This document shows, in pieces, positions 19,501 to 27,303 of a stretch of DNA of 32,500 bases. Location of the stretch: assembly GCF_964340395.1 (NCBI RefSeq), contig NC_135557.1:22438725-22471224 (forward strand), written 5' to 3'. Positions within the stretch are counted from its first letter, which is position 1, and the number at the start of each line of letters is the position of its first letter. The notes under the pieces were generated by a model that was given only the letters and a program-made list of their open reading frames with translations, did not search any database and was not told the origin of the DNA. A program made the position numbers and the translations under genes. Origin of the DNA: Glandiceps talaboti. Taxonomy: Eukaryota > Hemichordata > Enteropneusta > Spengelidae.

Positions 19501-19970
19501 TCTGTTCTTCCTGGTTCACTTGTTATCAAAATCAAACACAGATAATCCACGTCCTCAGCACACACATTAGCTTTATTAATAGGGAAATCGTACCTTGTAA
19601 TGTCCAGCATTTGGTTGGTGAAATTTACCCCACACTTGCTAACTCTGTCACTGTTTTCCCCTGTGTTATCTTGGCCCTGGTGGATGGGTCCCACGGCAGA
19701 CATCCCCTTACCGTTTTGTGTTTCAGGGGTTAGAACATTACGTCTGTGCATTAGCTTGTTCTGTCCGAAGTCCTTGGAGTCTTCGAGAGCCAGTGCATTC
19801 CTAGGTTTAGTAAGTTTCGTGTTTCGCCTACTGGCAACATAGTCTGTGTCATCCAAGGTCGCACCCAGCGAGTCCTTGTGAGCGTATCGTAGAAGGAGTA
19901 GACAGTTGACTAGAAAGACGAAGAAAAGAACTATTAACGTCCGAGTAAATGGTTTGGCGTTGGGAGTCAT
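13563..19970 (-). CDS. Seven-domain GT31 glycosyltransferase (beta-1,3-galactosyltransferase-like), type II membrane protein
   Basis: One uninterrupted frame of 2,135 residues. The start ATG has A at -3 and is followed at once by a type II signal-anchor: a short basic N-terminus, then hydrophobic residues 11-27. This predicts a Golgi enzyme with a lumenal body. Seven consecutive GT31 domains follow at about residues 141-350, 426-620, 691-902, 985-1207, 1322-1535, 1603-1815 and 1891-2100. Most show the family blocks RxxIRxTW, YGDIIQ, a DxD-type metal site, PPYxxGPAY and EDVYxG. Metal-site residues in order are TND, TDD, DDD, SDD, RSD, DDD and NDG. EDV is present in domains 1, 3, 5, 6 and 7. 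Only 3 and 6 look catalytically complete. N-glycosylation sequons include Asn116, Asn174, Asn186, Asn690 and Asn768. GT31 enzymes transfer Gal, GlcNAc or GalNAc in beta-1,3 linkage; donor and acceptor here are unknown. Typical B3GALT proteins are 300-420 residues with one domain and often one coding exon. Confidence 0.9.
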   Translation of the reverse strand: MTPNAKPFTRTLIVLFFVFLVNCLLLLRYAHKDSLGATLDDTDYVASRRNTKLTKPRNALALEDSKDFGQNKLMHRRNVLTPETQNGKGMSAVGPIHQGQDNTGENSDRVSKCGVNFTNQMLDITRYDFPINKANVCAEDVDYLCLILITSEPGRTEHRQVIRNTWMNELTSKNSSVLVLFFVSGNTSPLLRQQLEEEDRTYGDIIQTDIAGNKHTSTLQIRHLLMWIQIYCTSAKFVLKTNDMTLVRPKAFISALNSFETSNVAIGTPVFGGIPERNNQRAWHVTEECWQYQTYPAYLMGPTYLWSHDVVSKLFTASLDLEYFPIEDVFLGILMRTFGTKLVENIEMDIHGKEWDHCQLQDLILTGNRFPDEMMFLWKRLNVALEAPCGTRKFDLQKEIVDHSIVLNNPAICDDNNNAVEHNSQGGKFLLILVSSASDRNEQRYEIRNTWSKVKEVDGKRSVVLFIISTNENTFSENEAAALRTESKEFSDILYLRLTNLYVTYNQQMMTALKWAKYYCPSSKYIMTTTDDVLINVKNVINYLSHLDEDRVAIGDFISVDSEYSTTVNEVDYSRTYIFTNQAVSNILELPSDLKMQHNYFIEKSLQLSDVTTINHDGFDTNGQVRKLCELNEVLISSGFQGDLHKHWSGMQLWLDFLDCSGPSQSNNYFERFPYTIQHSHFCDGFKKSNISLKILIGIVSAPPNFVERAAIRQTWAGLADRTMSDVEVKPLFLLGGARQSSIQAKLIAENMKHQDILQQDFVEHYRNLTRKTIMLLDWATNHCQDADYVIKIDDDVFLNMKNMMQFLKTAPRSRFYLGDAKLDTEPIRDSVSKWYTPEDAWPDDVYPPYNNGPAYVMSMDAVEIAYSSLTRWKLFPWEDVYVGNILTNHSIVPYSHHSFDNNDIFRDPCSLSVSLTSHHVTPPMQYKFWNQLKSCRQNRYSCCKKQQGYKRAPPTLPLLTLSDPEDNTKYIGQICNRLHGDQSGVSLLILVISHSTRYEVRRFARLTWTNLDIGNNHKVLPFFVVGHSTRNYINQFVENENFIYRDILQTNIPDIVSKRYKNYKQLAAVTLAAEFCPSLRHVLIVSDDVFVNVQNVVNFLEANQHGNFNIKGGNFCYDEKCSCDAGNMRRTLLSVDDDDDTLYNDDENDVIDEGNKGTQQQNGFRTSSIFLLNNDTVASIGRSLGQFKTRKFPNLRLEKLIERVGHVINPHPGLDVTGKSMGEAANDIEKLGEDVCWLHRTLASRTFTPTTMAFIARKMHDGDYFQCRTDKSRLGIWAAYDCDNKVYARSGSTKLSDYKYAATMETGKEFVINHPEKCSTSGVFLLILVTTSPDDQDFRTAIRATWGNTAMEVERNVVVLYFMGASRNRAQQFEILREDAMYGDIIQGNFPDNFKNQTTKTLTLMKWASVYCPSTKYVMKIRSDMFLNIRKLTEYLSLSYKYLQTNLAVGRLLVGMQPIRDASRRFYTSVDVFPQDTFPPYLGATAYILSSDLVRKVYKISPTSGYFPWEDVYMGMLLQKLDVTLRDHVYFSGGSILENMSPCQMQLFFSWRVREPLNVYNYQQELQQTDMSSCPSENRFDVNSVDFNILPNGQAGSCIRHYDVIFLVFSSVSSYTRRMAIRDTWAMYYESYSNIHSRSIFLLGSDTVNHDVQSNIKKESHRYGDILQGHFNESYEHLSLKTMMGLKWMKLFCQDAKYVVKVDDDVFINIPLLVTSLRELPMTGVYLGHTYHIMMPVRDKTNRNYTPQDLWPDRPFPPYNAGPAYIMSMDVALSVYGAVRDVPKLQNEDVYVGTIIQNLGLTSQNDDRFDILGVQRSLCQMKSTLASHHVNPNDMYKYWYELQQSVKCDYNHHQMINFEIFQRKETESLFVDIDKGTDSLQDFFTKHCPSSVFLLVIVHSLPSNIDSRNIIREQLSRMTFDLSLQVVFFVPESSHRNINDDVSMESRQYGDVVQVNVRDKIESVTRRFVIGLQWSARYCQHHNFVLYINDGIFVNFEEMLHYLHKQSNNLKTLAVGNLQTDIKPDRTPSGDRYTPSNIFPDAIYPPYLQGPPYIFSSYVVKKLADASKTMPLFIWEDVYIGKLLQKVNISAQNYIGIDTDAKQRTESECALRRLLTSNYFTDTQLSNVLKKDYC
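13671..14300 (-). other. GT31 domain 7 (residues 1891-2100), metal site altered
   Basis: YGDVVQ, YPPYLQGPPYIFSS and WEDVYIG (2076-2082) are kept. The metal site reads Y-I-N-D-G-I-F (1988-1994), having lost the outer Asp residues. The first block is RNIIREQL instead of RxxIRxTW. The protein ends 35 residues later. Confidence 0.8.
14526..15164 (-). other. GT31 domain 6 (residues 1603-1815), intact motifs
   Basis: RMAIRDTW (1619-1626), YGDILQGHF, VKVDDDVFIN (1701-1710), FPPYNAGPAYIMSMD and NEDVYVG (1788-1794) are canonical. With domain 3 it is the best candidate for catalytic activity. Confidence 0.9.
15366..16007 (-). other. GT31 domain 5 (residues 1322-1535), metal site altered
   Basis: RTAIRATW (1340-1347), YGDIIQGNF, PPYLGATAYILSSD and FPWEDVYMG (1508-1516) are kept. 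The metal site is K-I-R-S-D-M-F (1421-1427), having lost the first two Asp. Confidence 0.8.
16350..17018 (-). other. GT31 domain 4 (residues 985-1207), acceptor half replaced by an acidic insert
   Basis: FARLTW (1004-1009), YRDILQ (1045-1050) and V-S-D-D-V-F (1086-1091) remain. PPYxxGPAY and EDV are gone. A Cys-containing patch (CYDEKCSC) and an acidic stretch (SVDDDDDTLYNDDENDVIDE, 1135-1154) occupy this part. Confidence 0.75.
17265..17900 (-). other. GT31 domain 3 (residues 691-902), intact motifs
   Basis: RAAIRQTW (709-716), IKIDDDVFLN (791-800), YPPYNNGPAYVMSMD (847-861) and PWEDVYVG (877-884) are all canonical. The C-terminal tail SLTSHHVTPPMQYKFW closely matches that of domain 6. Confidence 0.9.
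18111..18695 (-). other. GT31 domain 2 (residues 426-620), acceptor half eroded
   Basis: Keeps RYEIRNTW (444-451) and T-D-D-V (530-533). It lacks PPYxxGPAY and EDV; the matching place reads KMQHNYFIEK. Shortest of the seven domains. Confidence 0.75.
18921..19550 (-). other. GT31 domain 1 (residues 141-350), metal site lost
   Basis: Keeps RQVIRNTW (159-166), YGDIIQ (202-207) and IEDVFLG (326-332). The expected DDD is T-N-D-M (241-244), with no Asp pair. A shortened PAYLMGPTY replaces PPYxxGPAY. Probably a pseudo-enzyme domain. Confidence 0.8.
19890..19940 (-). other. Signal-anchor transmembrane segment of the GT31 protein
   Basis: Residues 11-27 (TLIVLFFVFLVNCLLLL), flanked by Arg10 and Arg28, form a single hydrophobic helix near the N-terminus, as in Golgi type II glycosyltransferases. 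Confidence 0.85.
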
Positions 19971-20079
19971 TTTGACAGTAACTTATTATATTCACAACAC
20001 AGTTGCTTTGTAGACACAAGCTCTACACGTAGTACATATATGTACACCAACGGTCGTTCTCTGCCAACACGACTATACG

Positions 20080-20280
20080 GGCCATTGGATCTCCCTTTGT
20101 TGTCCACGCGTTGACCTCAGTTGCTCGCTCGGCTGGAAGACACAGGGCGTCGATACAATGTTGTATGTATTCAATTGGATCATAGTCTGCTATTAAACCA
20201 AAATGTGGAAGTGATCGTCATCTTCACCTAACGACGTTAACAACTACACATCATATGAACTATATAAAGACTAGCCGTGT
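20080..20280 (-). promoter_or_regulatory. Candidate promoter region of the GT31 gene
   Basis: On the minus strand there is a CCAAT (ATTGG on the plus strand near 20084-20088), about 115 bases upstream of the start codon. A TTTATATAG string lies near 20262-20275. These are short motifs in AT-rich DNA, so support is weak. Confidence 0.2.
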
Positions 20281-21920
20281 ACATACACTGGTAACGTCAT
20301 ACCCAAACCACGCCTATTTCAGATGAGTGACACAACCCCCCGAACTTTACACTGTGTTGCCATGACTACAAAACTAGATCACTTAGTCACTGAAGTAGTA
20401 AGAGTTTAATACACAGTCAATTTGATACCGGGTTAATGTACTGGTTCCGACTAGTGTACTAGTGTATCTTGTATTGTAGATGGTTGGTGATACTGTGGGT
20501 AGATCTACAAATCCAGTTTGATTTTGCCTTTTAACATAATGATAGGAGAGGAGAGTACGTACTTTACAACAAGAAATGTCAAACAACATGTCATTAGCTA
20601 TTAACAGAACTATTGATTGACTAACTATACATGTAATTCATCTTGTAAACGATTCTATCATTTTACAAATAACGTATATGAATAGATGAATACGGGGTAA
20701 ACTTAATACGCTGACAAACACGCTTCAGCTTTTTGACCAATTCAAGTAACCTTTGACCTTACACTTGAAGACAAAAACCGATACAGGTTTTGTCAGCCTT
20801 CCAACTATAAATCTAGGTCACAACTAAACTCGGTTTTCTACATTACCAATTCTAGATAGAATGCAGCAACCCCCCCCCCCCCAACTCTTTTCAGTGAGAC
20901 GCATACATATCAATAGAGCACGGTTAACTAATCCACTCTTAGATAGACCTATAGCTAGCTCCTAAACTGTTGTTGCAAGGTGCAGGGCTCTCTATTTTTA
21001 GGTATGTATTGAAGACAAAACGTAATTATTTGAATAATGTTCAATATAAGATATTTCAACTAAAACTGTGTTGTCGCTACTTCAGTAATCCATGAAAATT
21101 GTTCATTATATAACATCTCTCTACTGTAAGGAAATCGCGGAGTGTTTTATTTTGTTCTTTCGTTTGTTTGTTTTTGTTTATTCAAAATTTAATCTTCAAA
21201 ATAGTCAAGTACTTTATCTTTGATAAAATGATTACGAAGCTAAATCTGCCGGACTTCCGCCGCTAAGGCATCCACCTGTACAATATAAACCAATCAATAT
21301 TAGTGTTCTGAATTTTTCACAAACGGTTTACTCAGTTATATTTATTTTATTATTTTTGTACTTTACTGTACAGTTTTAGAATTAGGTCAATAGATCTAAT
21401 GGTCACCAATTAATAGCCGGATATCGCGAGATTTAGGAACGGTACGAGATTTCGATGAACAGTGACGTGCAAATAGGCTATATGGTATCCAAAAATTATA
21501 GTATCTTTATCCACCATTCAAAAATTGTACTAGTGAGAACTGTTTTTTTAATATAGCCAACACCGCTACTTATTAAGTTCGTACTCATTGTTGGCTCTAT
21601 TTCAGTAAACAACTTCACCTACAAATCAGTAACCACAAATCACCATTTCTTGTGACGTCACACACTTATAATATCCTTGCTGTGGTGACAAACGACTCAT
21701 AAAATTTATCAAACAAATATATTAACGACGTCTCAATCACTCTCTACGCTAATATCATAATATCAACTTGTCGAACATACAAAACATAAACGGGCAAGGA
21801 ATATACGTGTCTTGCTGGACTATCAATAATTATGTATGGTCAATCAATTATAAGTTACAATCGACAATTCATAAACTGTAAGAAGCCCATAGTAACCTAC
21901 CTGTAGAAGTTTTGACTATT
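20281..21920. other. intergenic, no gene recognised
   Basis: AT-rich unique sequence with a poly(C) run near 20870-20882. No reading frame, RNA gene or repeat could be supported. Confidence 0.4.
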
Positions 21921-21921
21921 A

Positions 21922-22043
21922 AACACTACAACACTATTTCCGCTCTCCTAACTGACATTTTGATTTTTTGAATTTTGGGAGCGAAAATTGAATTTGAAAA
22001 GTCAAAATGTCCGTTAGGATAGCGGAAATAGTGTTGTAGTGTT
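21922..22043. mobile_element. 122 bp hairpin element (MITE-like)
   Basis: The first about 43 bp (AACACTACAACACTATTTCC onward) is repeated as its near-perfect reverse complement at the right end, with only about three mismatches and a 36 bp loop. The ends abut AT-rich DNA, and I could not define a target duplication with confidence. The high arm identity suggests a young fold-back insertion. Confidence 0.65.
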
Positions 22044-22047
22044 AGTC

Positions 22048-22668
22048 CTACACGTCTACGGGTAGGCTAAGCCCATGGGGCATTTCATAATCAACGTCCT
22101 TGATTTTAAAACACAGTGGCAATTCAATCAGAATTACCGCGGATCTGACTGACACGAGTGTATATACATTACATCTAGATCTGCCTTTAATTTGAATCAT
22201 TTTCAAACTGTGTCCTCTTGTTTTGTTCACAGTAGAAACCCTAAGATGGCAGATGGACCAACATGTGTATAGGCCATGGAAAAGTTGTAAATCTGAGGCA
22301 AATCAACCCTGATCTGTCTGGTTTCAAAGGTCGTTTTATTTGATGCATTAATCTGTCCCCATAACTCAATCTATGTACTTACTCGGAGGAATCATCTTGG
22401 TCAACCTAGACAGCACTTTTTCTAGTAATGCAATATCCCGACGTGTATCTTGGGACCATGTCGAGGATATGCCAAGGTGCTAACCTTGACGAACTAATTA
22501 TAAGAGAATCAAAATGGGTAATAGCCTTGAATTTGCATGTGGAAATTATTTTCACCATTTCAAGTACATAATTAATTTTAGCTGCTTCCCACTTTTCTGT
22601 TATAAATAACTTTGGTTTCCAGTGAGTTGTGTATCAAAACCCCTAGATCCTTTCCTGATTCTACAGAT
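22048..22668 (-). mobile_element. Decayed LINE reverse transcriptase (CR1/Jockey-like), C-terminal part
   Basis: Reading the minus strand and allowing frameshifts, a non-LTR retrotransposon C-terminus appears in order. The pieces are ESGKDLGVLIHNSLE (near 22660-22615), HILDMVPRYTSGY, DIALLEKVLSRLTKMIPPSK (22438-22379) and STVNKTRGHSLKMIQIKGRS (near 22236-22177). These match the usual EKDLGV.ID, W.PRY..DI..LE.VQ.R.TK.IP and TRGHS.KL blocks. Several stops and frameshifts show it is dead. Nothing of an endonuclease was seen. Confidence 0.8.
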
Positions 22669-23440
22669 GACAGGCTGTTACGTAAAACTGCTAATGCGAT
22701 GCATATGGTTGTACCGTGTTCCACGCGCACGCGCACCATGCACCTTGCATTTACTGACGTTTAATAACCTCTATCAAATAAAAACACAATTGTCTTCTAG
22801 CAAATATCTATAGGTTTATGGTAATTATTATCAGGATACGATTAAGCTAGCTAGGGCCTTATGACCAGTATTGTGTTCCTGCGTAACTAATATGGTAGGT
22901 TTTAACACTAGTTGATGGCGAGACTTCATGATATACTATCCTAACCCAGAGCTGACCCGCTGATCGATCTACCAAATGCATGTATGCATGCAAGGAATGA
23001 AAGAATGAACACACAACTTGCCGTCTTTTTGAGTATCAGTCTTTCATAAGATAGCTACAGTTCCCATTATCATGCTGTTATGTATATGTATATATGTTAT
23101 GTTATGTATGTTATGCTGTACATGAAACAAAAAAAGTTCATTGACATATTACCATAGTTTACCTTATTTTACATATCTTATTCAAACATGTATGTATCAA
23201 TTTTCCGATGAGTATGGTTTGATAAATTGTTATACAAATAATATTCAGATTTGTAAGTTTTTCAGTACATTCCTTGCTGAGTGTAATATTATTCACTTCA
23301 AATTGTATTGAGGTAACTTGATATGTTTAATCAAGTGGCGAGGCAAGACGTCTCATTAGCTCTGTTAGAGCTATTTGTCATGGCGTGCAGTAGTGTAACG
23401 TTATAAATCTGGTTATACAAAAAATGTGATACTGTCAATG
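22669..23440. other. intergenic, nothing recognised
   Basis: Contains short ATGTTATGTATGTTATG repeats near 23085-23115, but no supported gene. Confidence 0.4.
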
Positions 23441-23585
23441 CAATACAATACAATGCAACACAACACAACACAACACAACACAACACAACACAGCACAGCA
23501 CAGCACAGCACAGCACAGCACAGCACAGCACAGCACAGCACAACACAACACAACACAACACAACACAACACAATACAATACAATA
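23441..23585. repeat. Concentric pentanucleotide microsatellite CAATA/CAACA/CAGCA/CAACA/CAATA
   Basis: 29 pentamers in register: CAATA x2, CAATG x1, CAACA x7, CAGCA x10, CAACA x6, CAATA x3. The variant order is nearly mirror-symmetric about the CAGCA core. Cys/Val/Leu-rich frames on the minus strand are repeat translations. Confidence 0.95.
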
Positions 23586-24142
23586 CCTTATTCATGTGCA
23601 ATTGAGGGCTGTATGACCCACACACCAAGAAGACTGAAAAAATGCAAATTCCTTAATCACACATTACGACCAGAAATGATATGAACTATCCTGGCACGTA
23701 CGACAGACATATTAAATTCCATTTATTCAATGTCACAACGCGGGTGTCATGCATGGACATGATTATGTGACATATAACTAGGAAATATTTGAGTTATTAC
23801 ATTTTAGGAATAATTCCTCAACTCTATTTTCCATTTCGATATCCTACTTTAGCCGTGGATGGATCGTCATTTTCATTAGATACTTAACTCGGCTCACTAT
23901 TTTCACACAAAGAGAAAACATTTGTGCTAAAAAATCAATTAAAGAGCTTTTAAAAACCACTTGTTTGTTTGATTTGAGCAAATCCTATGAGATGCCATAT
24001 TTTCTAATGATATAGGAAGGTTGCCATCTAGGCAATGTCTTCAATTTGTGAGTCCGCTCGTGCGAATGGCTGGCATGCACGTGTTTGCCATGTTACGTGC
24101 ACGTGATCAACAAACAGAAAGTGGAGCCTACATGTGTTGTTC
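23586..24142. other. intergenic, nothing recognised
   Basis: Unique sequence with no supported gene. A cluster of GCACGTG/TGCACGTGA E-box-like strings lies near 24077-24110. Confidence 0.4.
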
Positions 24143-24232
24143 TTTGTTAGCCTTTGTTTGTTTGTTTGTTTGTTTATTTGTTTGTTTGATTGTTTGTTTG
24201 TTTGTTTGTTTGTTTGTTTGTTTGCTTGTTAA
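24143..24232. repeat. (TTTG)n microsatellite
   Basis: TTTG units with a few interruptions. Confidence 0.9.
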
Positions 24233-24361
24233 CTAACAACTTTTTCCCAAAAATGGAAGATATCACTTTCAGTTCATGGTATTTGTTCTCATTTCATCGT
24301 CCATGTGACAATATCATCGGTTTCTGTTGTTTGGTCGTTTTATTTCTAGAAACTCGATTCG

Positions 24362-24363
<2 letters not shown>

Positions 24364-24451
<88 letters not shown>

Positions 24452-24458
24452 TATATAT
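24364..24458. repeat. (TA)n microsatellite
   Basis: A perfect TA run of more than 80 bp, slightly degraded at the right end. Confidence 0.95.
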
Positions 24459-25191
24459 TATTTTCTTTTGATAAGTGTTGATGTAACATGACAACGGATG
24501 CATGTAGTTGTACGACATATTTATATGAACCTATCGGAATCCCAAGAATTGAAACTAGACATACCAGATTACGTCAAGTGTCTGTAGACGTGTCCAGACA
24601 CTAGTGGTCAGTGCATGGGAATTTACAATCATTTTGGAAGGAAGCAACGAACTCTGGGGTCTGGGTACTTGTTTCCCGAGATATGTTTCAGAATACAATA
24701 AAATATCAATAACTATTGACATATTTGGCTGATAATAGGTAAGGGGTAAAATATGACAGGTAAGGGGTAAAATAACACAGATTTCTAGGATCGCCTATTT
24801 AAAGTCCACACACCGCGGATATATATTATCGATATTTTATTGCATTCGGAATATATATCGGGAAACACTGAAGTGCCTGTGCGCATGCTCTATAAAGATG
24901 TCATCTGTAATGTTAAATTCAAACCAGAGCTGTTTTTTTCTTCCGCGACTCTTCGAAATAAAGGCGGTGCGTCTTTCTTGGAAGGTGTCGTAAAAAGGCT
25001 GTGGTTTACGACGATAGTTAAATTTTGTTCATGTGACTACTTTCATCTTCGATTTACATGTCTGATAATGTTACTTTGTAAACTTTTAGGAAAGATTCAA
25101 GACAGTGGTGACGTGTTAATGTTTTACATATTTCGGTAACGCATTCGTATTTGTAGTTGGTAATTTTCAGAATGTTGCAATTACTTTCTGT
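24459..25191. other. intergenic, weak possible exon or promoter
   Basis: Contains a 22 bp direct duplication (AGGTAAGGGGTAAAATA, near 24739 and 24762). A 99-codon plus-strand frame at 24840-25139 has no family match I recognise. A TATAAA lies near 24891. I do not call a gene. Confidence 0.35.
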
Positions 25192-25196
25192 TTGTC

Positions 25197-25237
<41 letters not shown>

Positions 25238-25240
25238 ATA

Positions 25241-25280
<40 letters not shown>

Positions 25281-25289
25281 CGTCCGTCC

Positions 25290-25323
<34 letters not shown>

Positions 25324-25328
25324 GTGTC
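25192..25328. repeat. (CTGT)n microsatellite with a central CCGT block
   Basis: CTGT units with one TATATG break near 25238 and an internal run of CCGT (about 25275-25291) flanked on both sides by CTGT. Confidence 0.95.
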
Positions 25329-26083
25329 TTTTGCTTCCACAATGACGCGGTTCAAAGTCACTAGTAGTTTAATATTCAAATATTCACCAGCATCATGGGA
25401 ATGTCACAGGTACAAATTCAGGTGTTTGATGATGAGACACATTTGATACAGTGTTTATTGTAGAGTTAATGAAAACATTGATAGTCTGTGACTTTTCACT
25501 TTTCTCTATCGATGTTATTTATCAGTATGGTTGTATTTATAAACATACTATAACTGCATCACTTTTATATTTTCCCGAGAACGCGAAACAAAACAATCTT
25601 TTTTTCTTGGCCTAGTGTGAATCATCTGTGAACATAGCCTCATATCACGTGATATGGCGATAGTTGTATCATGATATAGTTACCGTAGTTTGACCACACA
25701 TGTATAATTACATTCTAGTTGAGCTAAATAATTTGCTTTCATGTCGACTGTTATTATCCTGTGTTACCATGTTTGTATAACTGTAGAATTTGTTTATCAG
25801 TACTAGTCTACCATAATCATGTAAATTGCTAAGTAACTACACACATCAGACGTATATATCAATGATTAATAACGTTGGGTTCGTCATCTCTATTTATTGT
25901 CAAAGTATTCTGTTATCGTATGTAAATGTATGTTTTCTGTTTCACTTTGTTTCGCATTTGTTATTGACTATAGTCAAACCCTGCATGTACATGTACCACT
26001 CAGATCGTTCTCTCAAACCCGTAGCTCTTTTTTGCTGTCGTGTTCGGTCACTGTCACACTTGTTATTCTATATCGCTGATATC
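25329..26083. other. intergenic, nothing firmly recognised
   Basis: AT-rich. The string near 25573-25613 (CGAGAACGCG, then TTTTTTTCTTGGCCTA) resembles the right end of the element at 181-1410. Confidence 0.35.
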
Positions 26084-26100
26084 GCCTGTCTGTCTGTCTA

Positions 26101-26139
<39 letters not shown>

Positions 26140-26226
26140 GCCTGTATATCTGTCTGTCTGTCTATCTGTCTATCTGTCTGTCTATTTATCTGTCTGCCTA
26201 TCTCTGTCTGTCTATCTGTCTGTCTA

Positions 26227-26265
<39 letters not shown>

Positions 26266-26312
26266 CTGTCTCTCTGTCTGTCTATCTGTCTCTCTCTCTG
26301 TCTACACAACTT
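26084..26312. repeat. (CTGT/CTAT)n compound microsatellite
   Basis: Interleaved CTGT and CTAT units ending in CTCT. Long Ser/Val/Cys/Leu frames are repeat artefacts. Confidence 0.95.
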
Positions 26313-26535
26313 CGTGTCTGTCATTAAATTTCTGTCTTTGCCAATAGATATGTCCCGTATTTTTGTTTGTCTGTGCCTATGTATATATATATATATCTCC
26401 TACTTTCATATCACCCTATCTCTATTTGTATTTGTTACTATTTATTTCTCTACCTATTTATTGTATATTTTAGTTTGGGTAGCCTTGATAATTCTTCCTT
26501 TAATAATTATTACGTATTAGAAATAAACTACTGTA

Positions 26536-26538
<3 letters not shown>

Positions 26539-26572
<34 letters not shown>

Positions 26573-26641
26573 CTGTCTGTCTGTCTCTCTGTCTCTCTGT
26601 CTGTCTCTCTGTGTGTCTCTGTGTGTGTGTGTGTGTGTGTG

Positions 26642-26676
<35 letters not shown>

Positions 26677-26824
26677 GTATGTATGTATGTATGTATGTAT
26701 GTATGTATGTATGTATGTATGTATGTATATGTGTGTATGTATGTATGTATGTATGTATGTATGTATGTACTATGTATGTATGTATGTATGTATGTATGTA
26801 TGTATGTATGTATGTATGTATGTA

Positions 26825-26861
<37 letters not shown>

Positions 26862-26908
26862 ATGTATGTATGTATGTATGTATGTATGTATGTATGTGTG
26901 TGTGTGTG
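26539..26908. repeat. (GT)n/(CTGT)n/(CTCT)/(ATGT)n compound microsatellite
   Basis: GT run, CTGT and CTCTGT units, a second GT run, CTGT, then long ATGT arrays broken by short GT runs. Frames on both strands are repeat translations. Confidence 0.95.
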
Positions 26909-27042
26909 CCGGCCATTTCACAACTCAAAGTCCATTTTCCATTAACACGCTAGATGACTTGGTTGGCCCGTAACAATCACCTGTTGACGCCCCACTTCGA
27001 TTATTGTAAACTAACACCCTCTCTCTCTCTTCCATATTTCTT

Positions 27043-27303
27043 GTGTCGAATCTCATTCTTAGTTGTAGAACGTTTCTAAACTTTCAAATTACCCTCGAAT
27101 TCGTGACAGATTTTGCATACGCATATGGAACTGGATGTTGCAGTGAATATACGACATTGTCAACTATGTTAAATCAACTAAACTTGGCTGTTAGTTATGT
27201 ATTATGTGACAGTAAGGACACTATCACTGATAACACGAATCCAGTACCAGTGAAATGTGTTTACCGTCTTCTAAGTGCTAATATAGTACCTCAAGTGACA
27301 TGA
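27043..27303 (+). CDS. Weak candidate terminal exon, unknown product
   Basis: An 86-codon frame ending at TGA 27301-27303, with AATAAA at 27330-27335. A plausible acceptor (GTGACAG before ATTTTGCATACG, near 27109) would make the coding part begin FAYAYGTGCCSEYTTLSTML. It matches no family I recognise, and no upstream exon is visible. It could be chance. Confidence 0.2.
   Translation: MSNLILSCRTFLNFQITLEFVTDFAYAYGTGCCSEYTTLSTMLNQLNLAVSYVLCDSKDTITDNTNPVPVKCVYRLLSANIVPQVT

Noticed and set aside
15443-19842. Plus-strand frames of 61-97 codons and smaller minus-strand frames inside the GT31 gene
   Set aside because: They are shadows of the 2,135-codon frame and show no domain.
26367-26973. Frames of 134-192 codons rich in Cys, Val, Tyr and Met
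   Set aside because: Pure translations of GT, CTGT and ATGT repeats.
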